NCBI GenBank assembly: GCA_024233595.1
Contig: JACKPK010000006.1
Span: 69,268 to 133,267 of the forward strand
Reading direction: 5' to 3'
Source of the DNA: Deltaproteobacteria bacterium
GTDB taxonomy: Bacteria; UBA10199; JADGCS01
DNA: 64,000 bases
Part shown: piece after piece, positions 46,225 to 54,787 of the stretch
Position numbering within the stretch: position 1 is the stretch's first letter
How the letters are laid out: the number at the start of each line of letters is the position of its first letter
Notes under the pieces: generated by a model
What the model was told of the DNA's origin: nothing
Seen by the model: the letters and a program-made list of their open reading frames with translations, nothing else
Database searches by the model: none
Made by a program: the position numbers and the translations under genes

Positions 46225-47018
46225 TGATTCATTTAAAGAAGAACTTATTTCAATCTTTTGTAGGGGCGGGTTCTAAACCTGCCCCAAAAAGATTATTCGC
46301 GTTAATTTTATTTGGATTATTTGCCTTATCTCAGTCGGCATTTGCCCTTGATATCCCACCATCGCCCAAACAATACGTTGCCGATTACGCCAATGTTCTT
46401 AGCGACGCCACCGAAGCGCAACTCAATCAAACTCTAGACCGTTTCGAAAAATCCGACTCCACCCAAATTGTAGCAGCCATTTTTTCTTCCTTAGAAGGCG
46501 AAAGCTTAGAAGACTTCACGATTCGTTTAGCTGAAGCCTGGAAAATTGGACAAAAGGGCAAAGACAACGGCGTTTTGTTCACTGTTTTTATTCAAGACCG
46601 TAAAATGCGTATCGACACTGGTTATGGCAGCGAAGAGTTCCTAACCGATTTGCGCGCAGCCGAAATCATCCGCAACGTCATTGCGCCTGAGTTTCAACAA
46701 GGCAATATCGACCAAGGTGTTTTAAACGGCGTGAACGCGATGATCGCCACACTGCGCGGCGAATTTAAAAATGTTAAAAAATCAAAAGGCTCTACTTCTG
46801 GCAAATTGGTCAACATTGTCTTCTTCATTTTCATCTTCTTTTTTGTTATTCCTTTTATTCGCGCCATGCGTGGCAAAACCATTGGTGTCCGGCATTCTGG
46901 CTCTAGACGCTATGGCAGTGGTTTTTCAAGCAGCCGTAGCAGCGGTGGTTTTTCTAGTGGCGGGTTTTCAGGTGGTGGCGGCTCCTTTGGTGGCGGCGGT
47001 GCCAGCGGAGGGTGGTGA
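46224..47018 (+). CDS. TPM-domain exported protein (YgcG type)
   Basis: 264 residues: a signal peptide (RLFALILFGLFALSQSAFA), TPM domain (PSPKQYVADYANVLSDATEA to VLNGVNAMIATLRGE, about residues 45-185), one membrane helix (IVFFIFIFFFVIPFI) and a Ser/Gly-rich tail (SSGGFSSGGFSGGGGSFGGG). This is the layout of YgcG/Psb32-like proteins. The odd point is the N-terminus: between the start and the signal peptide lies FVGAGSKPAP, which is a translated palindromic repeat (46257-46285). The signal peptide is therefore preceded by about 22 extra residues. Confidence 0.9.
   Translation: MIHLKKNLFQSFVGAGSKPAPKRLFALILFGLFALSQSAFALDIPPSPKQYVADYANVLSDATEAQLNQTLDRFEKSDSTQIVAAIFSSLEGESLEDFTIRLAEAWKIGQKGKDNGVLFTVFIQDRKMRIDTGYGSEEFLTDLRAAEIIRNVIAPEFQQGNIDQGVLNGVNAMIATLRGEFKNVKKSKGSTSGKLVNIVFFIFIFFFVIPFIRAMRGKTIGVRHSGSRRYGSGFSSSRSSGGFSSGGFSGGGGSFGGGGASGGW
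46257..46285. repeat. Palindromic GTAGGGGCGGGTT-type element inside a coding sequence
   Basis: TGTAGGGGCGGGTTCTAAAC followed by CTGCCCC. The arms GGGGC.GGGTT and AACC.TGCCCC pair. Elements of this form, usually intergenic, occur in many bacterial genomes and translate as VGAGxKPAP. Here it lies in frame in the TPM gene. Confidence 0.65.
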
Positions 47019-47020
47019 TC

Positions 47021-47434
47021 ATGAAGTTTGATAAATCTAAAATTGAACAAGCCATTGCCAAAGCCGAAGAACAAACCTCCGGCGAAATCAGCGTGCACCT
47101 TACCTCGTTCACAGGACAAGATGTTTTAGGCTCTGCTAAAAATACTTTTGAAAAACTTGGTTTGACCGCAACGCGCGAACGCAATGCCATTTTATTTTAC
47201 ATTGCCAAACGCTCTCATAAATTTGCCATTTTGGGCGACACTGGCATTCACGAAAAAGTGCAGCAAGAATTCTGGGATGCAATCCGCGACAAAATGGTTT
47301 CGCATTTTAAAAAAGAAAAATTCACTGAATGCTTGGTGGAAGCCATTTTGCTCTGCGGAGAAAAACTAAAGGCTTATTTTCCTGTCACAGAAGACAACCC
47401 CAATGAGCTTTCGAACGTGGTGTCGGAAGATTAA
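47021..47434 (+). CDS. Cytoplasmic TPM-domain protein
   Basis: 137 residues from ATG at 47021, chosen because GGAGGG lies about ten bases upstream; a GTG at 47012 sits too close to it. A minimal TPM domain without signal peptide: KIEQAIAKAEEQTSGEISVH, RNAILFYIAKRSHKFAILGD, GIHEKVQQEFWDAIRDKM, then a helical end. It follows the exported TPM gene by two bases. Lone TPM domains of this kind regularly accompany lemA; the biochemical role is unsettled (phosphatase activity was shown for a plant homologue). Confidence 0.88.
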   Translation: MKFDKSKIEQAIAKAEEQTSGEISVHLTSFTGQDVLGSAKNTFEKLGLTATRERNAILFYIAKRSHKFAILGDTGIHEKVQQEFWDAIRDKMVSHFKKEKFTECLVEAILLCGEKLKAYFPVTEDNPNELSNVVSED

Positions 47435-47442
47435 TTCAAAGA

Positions 47443-48576
47443 TCAGGCAAAAGCCATTCCAACGCCATCATAAGATGCGTATTCTGATCCATCTTCCGAA
47501 ACATCCCATAAATCTAGACCTTGCATAAAGTTTGGATACACCAATCCCGCCGGGCCATTAGAATCAAAACCACAATACTCCTGCAGCGATTTATAAAACA
47601 CCGGTGGAACAAGAGAAATATCCTGCTCACGATGCACTTCCTGTTTAAAACTGATGGCAAAAACAGGAACCCCTTTTTGAATTTGCACATAAAAAGACAA
47701 ATCCTCTGCACCAACATTAAGAACACTCGCAATTTCGCGCGACACGCTCATTTTTAAAAGCCCTTCGTGCCAAACTTTGTGCGCAAACATTTCAGAGAGT
47801 CCTTTGTCTTTATTAAAATCAAGTATGTCATGAACACGTAAAAAGTCGGCTAAAATCTTTTCTACAGTCAATTGCGCCATTAAGATTCTAGGGTTGTGTA
47901 CTATTGATGCTATTTTCTCTATGACCAATTTAGCAATAAATTTTGCAAGTTCTACTTCTCCTAAAACACTGCTTAAAAATTCCATTTCTTCTTTGTCTAA
48001 TTTGGAAAGATAACACTCAGTTTGATTCTTCTTATCTTGTGAATTTCGCTTTGGAATAGAAAGCACACCCATCTCTTGCAGGTCCTTGATGTGATCTGGA
48101 CAGTGCTTTTGAAAATCTCTAGCCGATACAGAAAGATAACAAAAAACAGCTGTTGTTTGACATAAATCTAAAGCAGAAGAAAACAACGCCTCTTCTATTG
48201 AAGTCCCCCAATAAGCACTTTGCTCTACTTTTAATTTCATTGCTCGGTTTTGAGCTGAAAAACGGAGGGCACCAATACTTGGATCAAGCCTAGCTCTAAA
48301 CTGCCACTGCAAAGGCATTGATCCCGGCATGGCATACTGAAGATTAAAAGGGTCCCCGAATGATTGATTAAAGAAAGGTCTTGAATACACACCATTTAAA
48401 AATTTCTTTAAATTAGCTCCGACCAAAGGACCTTGTTCATAAGAAGGCTGTCCTGGCCAAGCATCTTCTTCACCATATTGCGGCAAAGGCACGCTGGGGA
48501 TGCCTGTTGCCAAATCCATGGTGAATAAAGGGTCGCCGTTAGGAGTGATAAAAATTGAATTCGTTGTCGGGGTCAT
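47443..48576 (-). CDS. Orphan paralogue family member C (third gene of the three-gene operon)
   Basis: 377 residues, unrecognised. It shares with the next two genes upstream an N-terminal motif: FTMDLATGIPSVPL, then PLVGANLKKFLNGV (compare LDLNSGV and PLVGKNLTPFLGA, or INLDSGV and LVPSNVKDFLTGV). It also shares a middle block (QSAYWGTSIEEALFSSALDL, then YLSVSARDF and LQEMGVLSIPKR) and ends in GVGMAFA, echoing LAFA of member A. It has no signal peptide and no membrane helix, and looks alpha/beta. Start ATG at 48576 is preceded by AACTGCGAG, the same sequence found before member A. Confidence 0.75.
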   Translation of the reverse strand: MTPTTNSIFITPNGDPLFTMDLATGIPSVPLPQYGEEDAWPGQPSYEQGPLVGANLKKFLNGVYSRPFFNQSFGDPFNLQYAMPGSMPLQWQFRARLDPSIGALRFSAQNRAMKLKVEQSAYWGTSIEEALFSSALDLCQTTAVFCYLSVSARDFQKHCPDHIKDLQEMGVLSIPKRNSQDKKNQTECYLSKLDKEEMEFLSSVLGEVELAKFIAKLVIEKIASIVHNPRILMAQLTVEKILADFLRVHDILDFNKDKGLSEMFAHKVWHEGLLKMSVSREIASVLNVGAEDLSFYVQIQKGVPVFAISFKQEVHREQDISLVPPVFYKSLQEYCGFDSNGPAGLVYPNFMQGLDLWDVSEDGSEYASYDGVGMAFA

Positions 48577-48612
48577 TAAGCTACTCGCAGTTTATACACT
48601 TTACAGTCCCAT

Positions 48613-49848
48613 TCACATTGCCATCTCGGTATCAGACTCATCTAAATTCTCCAAAGAAACAAAATCTCCTATCGCGCTAGGCCACTCATCCGACATGCTG
48701 TACGCGACATACAAAGATGTGACTTCCGTTAAAAATCCCCTAGGGACCAAATTAATTTCAGTTTCTTTGAAAACCATTTTTCTGTTATTAAGAATTGTTT
48801 TAAATTCTCCATCTTCAAACACAGCTCCCAATGTCACCCCTTTCCAAAGAGGATTCAAATGAGGCATCAGTGTTTTACAGACATAAAGATTAACGAGTGC
48901 CTGACTCCAAACAGGACCTTTAAATAAATCTTCAGGAGACACTACATTTAAATCCGGCAAGTGATTATTTGTGATCAAAAACTGCATCATCAAATCAATG
49001 AAATCATCACGAGAAATTTTAGGATTTAAACTTTCAAAGTAATGACTCAAAACATCAAGAACACACCTTATAATAAAACGATTCACCTCTTGTTTTGGCA
49101 ATATTTTTAAAAGCCTTTGGATCAGGTTTGTATCCAAAGAAGAAAATGAGGTCGAATAACTACAAGTCTCGCTGCCCTCTTCTATTTGTTCAAAAAACTT
49201 TCGTTCTTCGGGCGGGAATCTTTTTAACATAGCTCTTCGCAGCATGGGCTGCTTCATGCTCTGAGCATGATCATAATTTAATAAAGTCACCGAAGGGGTC
49301 CTTGGGACTAAAATGCCCGCAGACAAAAGCAGCGGGGTGTAACGAAAGGGAATGTGGCGAATAAGATCTGTTGCCACCAGCCCAACATGATAAAAAAGCT
49401 GGGTTTCATGCAATATTCTTGGTGGCAGACCATCACAAACCAAACCTTCAAACGAACGATCCCAAGTTGCCTTTTGTATAATCCTGGCCCAGTCTCCATA
49501 TTGCAAAGCAGAAAACGCAAAGCCATCTCCCCAATTGATCAAAGCTTCATGAACCCAGCTGCCTCCTCTTAATTGCTCTTTTTTATACCCAAACCGCATT
49601 TCACAATCGCTAAGATCAGTTTTTTTTCCCCTGGTGCCAATGCTCAATTCTCTTTTAACCCCTGTTAAAAAATCCTTAACATTGCTCGGCACCAAATGAC
49701 GTGATTCATAAGAAAGATCATAAGCATCAAAAATAGGAACACCCAGAACACCACTATCTAGGTTTATACGAAAGGTAGGAGAAAGCGCGCAGTCACGATC
49801 AACTAAAGTGTCTCTAAAAAAGAATGGCAGGGTTGGTTCAAATCTCAT
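48613..49848 (-). CDS. Orphan paralogue family member B
   Basis: 411 residues, unrecognised. The N-terminal family motif reads FRINLDSGVLGVPIF ... LVPSNVKDFLTGV. The middle block reads WARIIQKATWDRSFEGLV, FYHVGLVATDLIRHI and LLLSAGILVPRTP, aligned by eye with members A and C. The rest is helical (LLKILPKQEVNRFIIRCVLD) with a beta-rich end. The last residues, ESDTEMAM, match the SADSEMAMEQLP region of member A, but a stop falls exactly where A goes on into its F-box-like tail. 36 bases separate it from member C and 28 from member A. Confidence 0.75.
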   Translation of the reverse strand: MRFEPTLPFFFRDTLVDRDCALSPTFRINLDSGVLGVPIFDAYDLSYESRHLVPSNVKDFLTGVKRELSIGTRGKKTDLSDCEMRFGYKKEQLRGGSWVHEALINWGDGFAFSALQYGDWARIIQKATWDRSFEGLVCDGLPPRILHETQLFYHVGLVATDLIRHIPFRYTPLLLSAGILVPRTPSVTLLNYDHAQSMKQPMLRRAMLKRFPPEERKFFEQIEEGSETCSYSTSFSSLDTNLIQRLLKILPKQEVNRFIIRCVLDVLSHYFESLNPKISRDDFIDLMMQFLITNNHLPDLNVVSPEDLFKGPVWSQALVNLYVCKTLMPHLNPLWKGVTLGAVFEDGEFKTILNNRKMVFKETEINLVPRGFLTEVTSLYVAYSMSDEWPSAIGDFVSLENLDESDTEMAM

Positions 49849-49876
49849 TTTGCTGTCTTATCTCTTTGATGTTCTT

Positions 49877-50845
49877 TTACGCAAAAGCCAATCGGCTATA
49901 ATCTGGACGCGCTTCCTTAACCCACAAAGGCGCCTCTTGAACTAAATTCAAATAACTTAAAATGTTGGCGACTAAACCCTCAGGCAATTGCTCCATGGCC
50001 ATTTCGGAATCGGCAGATTGCACGTACTCCAACTGCAAACGTGGCAACTGACCAATGCCAATGGGTTGCAAGAAAACCCGCACACCTTCCATGGGCATGT
50101 GGCTCAACACACCGTACTGAGAAAAATCAATGCCCCCAAAATACTTTAAGCGCATGCCGTGGATTCCTTTGACTGTGCCTTGATCTGGCTTATAAGGATC
50201 CACAACACCTTCTTGTTCCAAAAGTTCTCGCGCATGGTTTGGCAACACAGCACGATTAGATAATGTGCTCAGCCCAAACAACTTACGCAGCATTAAAATG
50301 ACCGCACCCTGAATGATTTGATTTTGCACCGGACGAGCAAGCGCACTTAATAACAAAACCTCATCCACCCGCAGGTGATCGGAGCTAAGTGCGATATCAC
50401 TTTCTATTGATTTGGATGCCATCACACCAGAATGATCGGCAAAGACTTTAGGGTCGATCTGAGGCAAGGCATTAAAAAAATGAAAATAAGGAATCTCCAA
50501 AGGCAAATCCAAAACGGTTTTTTGCAACACACTGCTTTGGTCGTTAGGCCTGGTTTTCCAAAAAACACTTTGCCGAACATTCACTCCATTTGCGGCATTC
50601 AGGCCAAGTCGAACACAACGCAAGGACCGATCAACACCGCCAGAAAATCGAAAACCAGCTTCTTTTCCAGGGATATTAAAATGAAATCTATTTGAAGGTG
50701 CGGCTCCCAAAAAGGGAGTGAGATTTTTACCAACAAGCGGCACAGGTTCAAAACCAGATGGGCCTAAAACAGGACCGCAAAGCACACCTGAGTTAAGATC
50801 GAGCGCAAAAGAGGTCGGCCAGGATGACAGTTGGGGTTGGGTCAT
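49877..50845 (-). CDS. Orphan paralogue family member A with C-terminal F-box-like segment
   Basis: 322 residues; first gene of the operon. Family motif: FALDLNSGVLCGPVLGP, then PLVGKNLTPFLGA (residues 13-50). Middle block: VNVRQSVFWKTRPND, LQKTVLDL. Residues 284-322 begin EMAMEQLPEGLVANILSYLN and run LVQEAPLWVKEARPDYSRLAFA-like to the stop. LPEGLVANILSYL matches the eukaryotic F-box pattern (LPxELxxxILSYL), with an aromatic/basic second half. F-boxes bind Skp1 in ubiquitin ligases; in bacteria they occur in host-directed effectors. No signal peptide. The start ATG at 50845 follows AACTGCGAGGAAC. Confidence 0.75.
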   Translation of the reverse strand: MTQPQLSSWPTSFALDLNSGVLCGPVLGPSGFEPVPLVGKNLTPFLGAAPSNRFHFNIPGKEAGFRFSGGVDRSLRCVRLGLNAANGVNVRQSVFWKTRPNDQSSVLQKTVLDLPLEIPYFHFFNALPQIDPKVFADHSGVMASKSIESDIALSSDHLRVDEVLLLSALARPVQNQIIQGAVILMLRKLFGLSTLSNRAVLPNHARELLEQEGVVDPYKPDQGTVKGIHGMRLKYFGGIDFSQYGVLSHMPMEGVRVFLQPIGIGQLPRLQLEYVQSADSEMAMEQLPEGLVANILSYLNLVQEAPLWVKEARPDYSRLAFA

Positions 50846-51098
50846 GTTCCTCGCAGTTGCAAAACGTCATAATTAAAGAGGCTCTTCCAAGAACCTTCCA
50901 AACCGCGACTCAATCAATTTTGCTTAATTTTCGCAATAGCGAAGTTTATCTTTCCCAAACCCAATTAAACTCTTTATTTTCAACAGCTTATAAAAAAGAC
51001 ATTCAAAATCAAAATCCCTTATCCATTTGTGGATGCAAAATGAAGCAAATGGAACAGAGAAATCAGGCCTAAAAACAAAAAAAATAACCCACGCCCTG

Positions 51099-51126
51099 TT
51101 GACAGCAACAAAAGCGAATCTATATT
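51099..51126 (+). promoter_or_regulatory. Sigma-70 promoter of groES-groEL
   Basis: TTGACA at 51099-51104 and TATATT at 51121-51126 with a 16-base spacer: nearly perfect vegetative promoter elements, 126 bases upstream of the groES ATG. Confidence 0.75.
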
Positions 51127-51148
51127 GCCTTCCAATCTTAGACACAGC

Positions 51149-51167
51149 GCTTGGGCTTGTCCCAAGC
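51149..51167 (+). promoter_or_regulatory. 5'-UTR hairpin upstream of groES
   Basis: GCTTGGG, loop CTTGT, CCCAAGC: a perfect 7-bp stem beginning about 15 bases after the expected transcription start. It is not a CIRCE element (TTAGCACTC-N9-GAGTGCTAA is absent). It may stabilise the mRNA or be an operator for another heat-shock regulator. Confidence 0.5.
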
Positions 51168-51251
51168 TGCTTTTAATAAATTTTTGATTTTGTTGGGCCT
51201 TTTGCATTGGCAAGTGGTCCATTCAACTTTTGATGCCGTTAGGAGGTAACA

Positions 51252-51554
51252 ATGGCAAAAAAACTCAAAATTCGTCCTTTGCATGATCGTTTGATCGTCA
51301 AAAGATTAGAAGAAGAGCAAAAAACAAAGGGTGGAATCATCATTCCTGATTCTGCAAAAGAAAAACCCCAAGAAGCTGAAGTCTTAGCCGTTGGCAATGG
51401 TAAAACTTTGGAAGATGGCAAAAATCAGCCCTTGGATGTTAAAGTTGGCGATAAAATCTTGTTCTCCAAGTACGCTGGCACAGAAATCAAAGTGGAAGGT
51501 GAAGACTACCTCATCCTTAAAGAGGATGACGTTCAAGCGATCATCGAAGCTTAA
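51252..51554 (+). CDS. groES: Co-chaperonin GroES
   Basis: 100-residue lid of the GroEL folding chamber. KIRPLHDRLIVKRLEEE, the mobile loop KTKGGIIIPDSAKEKPQEAE and VGDKILFSKYAGTEIKVEGE then DYLILKEDDVQAII are all canonical. AGGAGG seven bases before the ATG. Cotranscribed with groEL, 68 bases downstream. Confidence 0.98.
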   Translation: MAKKLKIRPLHDRLIVKRLEEEQKTKGGIIIPDSAKEKPQEAEVLAVGNGKTLEDGKNQPLDVKVGDKILFSKYAGTEIKVEGEDYLILKEDDVQAIIEA

Positions 51555-51622
51555 TTCAAATTCCAGTTTGCTCAAATCAGTTGAGAACTTCGACTCTTTT
51601 GACAAACAAATGGAGGTAAATC

Positions 51623-53278
51623 ATGGCTAAGGAAATTATTTTTGACGAAGCAGCCAGAGGAAAAATCCTAAAAGGTGTTAACACTTTGGCAAACGCAGTC
51701 AAAACAACATTAGGACCTAAAGGTCGTAACGTTGTTATCGAAAAATCTTTTGGTTCTCCTGTGATCACCAAAGACGGTGTGACAGTCGCAAAAGAAATCG
51801 AACTCGAAAACAAATTCGAAAACATGGGCGCGCAAATGGTGAAAGAAGTTGCTTCTAAAACTTCTGACACTGCTGGCGACGGCACAACAACAGCAACAAT
51901 TTTGGCTCAAGCGATCTACCGCGAAGGTTCAAAAATTGTAACAGCTGGCCACAACCCTATGGCAATCAAACGCGGTATTGATAAAGCTGTTTCTCACGTT
52001 GTTGAGCAACTTCAAAAAATCTCTAAGCCCGTTAAAAACAACAAAGAGATCGCTCAAGTGGGTACAATCTCTGCCAACAACGACGAAACAATCGGCAACA
52101 TCATTGCAGAGGCCATGGAGAAAGTTGGCAAAGAAGGCGTGATCACAGTTGAAGAAGCAAAAAGCATGGAAACAACATTAGATGTTGTAGAAGGCATGCA
52201 ATTCGACCGCGGTTACTTGTCTCCTTACTTTGTAACAGACGCTGACCGTATGGAAGCTGTGTTGGAAAATGCTTTGATTCTCATCCACGAGAAAAAAATC
52301 GCCAACATGAAAGAACTTGTTCCTCTGCTAGAAGCTTCTGCAAAAATGGGTCGTCCTTTGTTGATCATTGCTGAAGACATTGAAGGCGAAGCCTTGGCAA
52401 CTTTGGTTGTGAACAAATTGCGTGGCACATTGCAAGTGGCTGCTGTTAAAGCACCTGGCTTTGGTGACCGTCGTAAATCTATGTTGGAAGACATTGCTAC
52501 TTTAACTGGTGGCCAACTTATCGCTGAAGAATTGGGTCTTAACCTTGAAGCCGCTGGCATTGAGGTTCTTGGCCAAGCTAAGCGTGTTGTTGTCGACAAA
52601 GAAAACACAACAATCGTTGATGGCGCTGGTAAAAAAGCTGACCTTAAAGCTCGTGTTGATCAAATTCGTCGCCAAGTTGAAGAAACTTCTTCTGACTACG
52701 ACCGCGAAAAACTTCAAGAGCGTTTGGCTAAATTGGTTGGCGGCGTTGCCGTGATCAATGTTGGTGCTGCAACAGAAACTGAAATGAAAGAAAAGAAAGC
52801 TCGTGTTGAAGATGCATTGCACGCAACACGCGCTGCTGTTGAAGAAGGCATTGTCCCTGGTGGCGGTGTTGCGCTTCTTCGCGCTGGCAGAAATCTTGAT
52901 TCACTTCTTAAAGAAGTCGAAGAAGAAGAAGCTTTTGGCGTGAAAATCATTCAACGTTCTTTGCAAGAGCCATTACGCCAAATCTCTGTGAACAGCGGCA
53001 TTGAAGGTGCTATTGTTCTTAACAAAGTTTTGGAAGGCAAAGATAGCTTTGGTTACAACGCTCGTACTGACAAGTACGAAGACCTTATCAAAGCTGGCGT
53101 GATCGATCCGACTAAAGTGACTCGTAACGCTTTGCAAAACGCAGCTAGCGTATCAGCTCTTATGCTCACAACAGAAGCCATGATTGCTGATAAGCCTGAA
53201 GAAAAAGACAACGCTCCTGCTGGTGGCCCAGGAATGGGTGGCATGGGCGGTATGGGAGGCATGGGCGGCATGATGTAA
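51623..53278 (+). CDS. groEL: Chaperonin GroEL
   Basis: 551-residue ATP-driven folding chamber subunit. ATP-binding TLGPKGRNVVIEKSFGSP and the catalytic GDGTTTATILAQAI near residue 85 are present. The apical domain is complete, and the chain ends in the usual flexible Gly-Met tail (GGMGGMGGMGGMM). GGAGG precedes the ATG. Codon use is strongly biased, as expected of a highly expressed gene. An intrinsic terminator follows at 53406. Confidence 0.99.
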   Translation: MAKEIIFDEAARGKILKGVNTLANAVKTTLGPKGRNVVIEKSFGSPVITKDGVTVAKEIELENKFENMGAQMVKEVASKTSDTAGDGTTTATILAQAIYREGSKIVTAGHNPMAIKRGIDKAVSHVVEQLQKISKPVKNNKEIAQVGTISANNDETIGNIIAEAMEKVGKEGVITVEEAKSMETTLDVVEGMQFDRGYLSPYFVTDADRMEAVLENALILIHEKKIANMKELVPLLEASAKMGRPLLIIAEDIEGEALATLVVNKLRGTLQVAAVKAPGFGDRRKSMLEDIATLTGGQLIAEELGLNLEAAGIEVLGQAKRVVVDKENTTIVDGAGKKADLKARVDQIRRQVEETSSDYDREKLQERLAKLVGGVAVINVGAATETEMKEKKARVEDALHATRAAVEEGIVPGGGVALLRAGRNLDSLLKEVEEEEAFGVKIIQRSLQEPLRQISVNSGIEGAIVLNKVLEGKDSFGYNARTDKYEDLIKAGVIDPTKVTRNALQNAASVSALMLTTEAMIADKPEEKDNAPAGGPGMGGMGGMGGMGGMM

Positions 53279-53308
53279 TTTGATTTTGCTTTAGCAAAAT
53301 CAAATTAC

Positions 53309-53361
53309 CCTGAGTCCTTCGACTCTTCGCCTGAAGCGAATCGCTCAGGACAAGTCGAAGG
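53309..53361. repeat. Imperfect palindrome downstream of groEL
   Basis: CCTGAGTCCTTCGACTCTTC ... GAATCGCTCAGGACAAGTCG then AAGG: built from CCTTCGACT / AGTCGAAGG and CCTGAG / CTCAGG arms, like the common CCTTCGAC...GCTCAGGACAGG intergenic elements. Confidence 0.5.
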
Positions 53362-53405
53362 TATCGAGGAATATTCTGCCGCAGAGCTTCTCTCTGCTTA
53401 AATTT

Positions 53406-53441
53406 AAAAAACGCCTCTTAATATTAAGAGGCGTTTTTTTT
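53406..53441 (+). terminator. Rho-independent terminator of groES-groEL (bidirectional)
   Basis: AAAAACGCCTCTTAATATTA then AGAGGCGTTTTTTTT: an 8-bp GC-containing stem with A-run before and T-run after, so it can also end transcription of minus-strand genes. It touches the stop of the minus-strand ATPase gene. Confidence 0.9.
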
Positions 53442-53442
53442 G

Positions 53443-54684
53443 TCATCCCGGACTCAAGTCCGATAATCCAAGCGCCTCAACCCATGCAAAATAATTATCC
53501 AAAGTCACAATCTGTCCCTTTTGTAAAGACAGCTCCTGACGAGCCTGATCCAAAGCTCTGCTTTCTCTGAATTCAACAGCGGGATCATCTAATGAATAAC
53601 ACGCCTGAAACAAATCGAGAGGTTCTCCATTTTCCGTTGTCACAAAATCAATTTCATACCCATTTTTAGTCAGATAATAAGACACATCATAACCTGCTCT
53701 CCTCAAATCCAAGTAAATAAGATTTTCAAACAACTGACTTTTAAATTCCTGAGCATGTAAAGAATTTGCAACAACCAAGCCTGTGCCAATAATGTAATTT
53801 TATTAGGATTCACATTTTACGACGCTCAGATTCAGAATAAAGAGAAAAGAAAGCTATGCTTCCTCTAGATGATCGATATATTCATACAGAGAATCTTTCC
53901 CCACTTTAAAACCCTTACTCTTTATAGTATTAAAATGTTTATAACTGAAAAGCTTGTTGCCGGTTACGAACCAACTGACGCACCAGATTACGCACAACCG
54001 CAATATTACTAATTTGATGTCGTCACAATATCGCGAACAAGGTCTTATGAAGATATTCTGTAAATAGTTTTTCTATAATTTGTATTAAGGATCTGGAAAA
54101 ACCACCAACCATAAGATAATCTAAAAGATGTTTTTTACATTATGATTAAATTCTTTGCCCAAACGGTTAATAGGTAAAGTGATGTCAAAAGAAAGATACT
54201 CAATTAGCTACTTCTGTTGTCCTGCCTCTATGCAGGGTTAGGAAATTCTTTGCTCAGAAGTTTGCCGAAGAGCCTGTAACAAATATTTCTTTTTTTTTTG
54301 ACTGTCTATAACCTTCAAAACAACAGACCAACAGAGCATTTTGAATTTCATCAAAAAAGAAAATACAAAGTTCTATTGTGATTTTCGGGTAGCTCATAAA
54401 ATGATCACCAATTGTCCCAAATCTTCTGCAGAAAAGGGCAACAAGCGCTCATCTTCAAAGTTAATAAACAAAATCTGTTCGGGCTGAATTCCATTATCCA
54501 ATAATTTTTGAATAGTCTGAAAAAGAAAAAACGATTTTCCTGTTCTGCGCATTCCTATGGCCACACGAATTTTTTGTGGCAAATCAGGAAAACAAAGGGG
54601 GCGTTTTACGAGATTGTGCGAAACCAATTTATCCCAAAATTCTCCAACCAAATCAGGGAGCAAGGCTCTTAAATTTTCCTTCAT
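53443..54684 (-). pseudogene. AAA_14/DUF4143-type ATPase, frameshifted
   Basis: The N-terminal part (from about 54684) encodes LRALLPDLVGEFWDKLV and Walker A AIGMRRTGKSFFLFQTIQKL. The C-terminal part (53778-53443) is a DUF4143 domain (FENLIYLDLRRAGYDVSYYL, then NGYEIDFVTTENGEP, the PD-(D/E)XK-like strand pair). Between them the same strand shows, in shifting frames, TLYFLFDEIQN (Walker B), IFVTGSSAKLLSKEF and LHRGRTTEV, so the gene was once a complete protein of about 410 residues. Several indels break it. These ATPases are common, patchily distributed and of uncertain function. A palindrome upstream may hold its promoter. Confidence 0.75.
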
Positions 54685-54718
54685 ATGAAGAAATTTTATT
54701 ACAAATTCATCATTATTC

Positions 54719-54750
54719 AAAGTATAAAAAATATATATTTTATACTTTTT
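54719..54750. promoter_or_regulatory. AT-rich inverted repeat upstream of the ATPase gene
   Basis: AAAGTATAAAA and TTTTATACTTT are perfect inverted arms around ATATATA-like sequence, 35 bases before the ATPase start and 38 after the stop of the gene at 54788. It could be an operator or a weak terminator. Confidence 0.4.
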
Positions 54751-54787
54751 AAAATGATAAAATACAATAACTTATTGTTTTTGCTAA

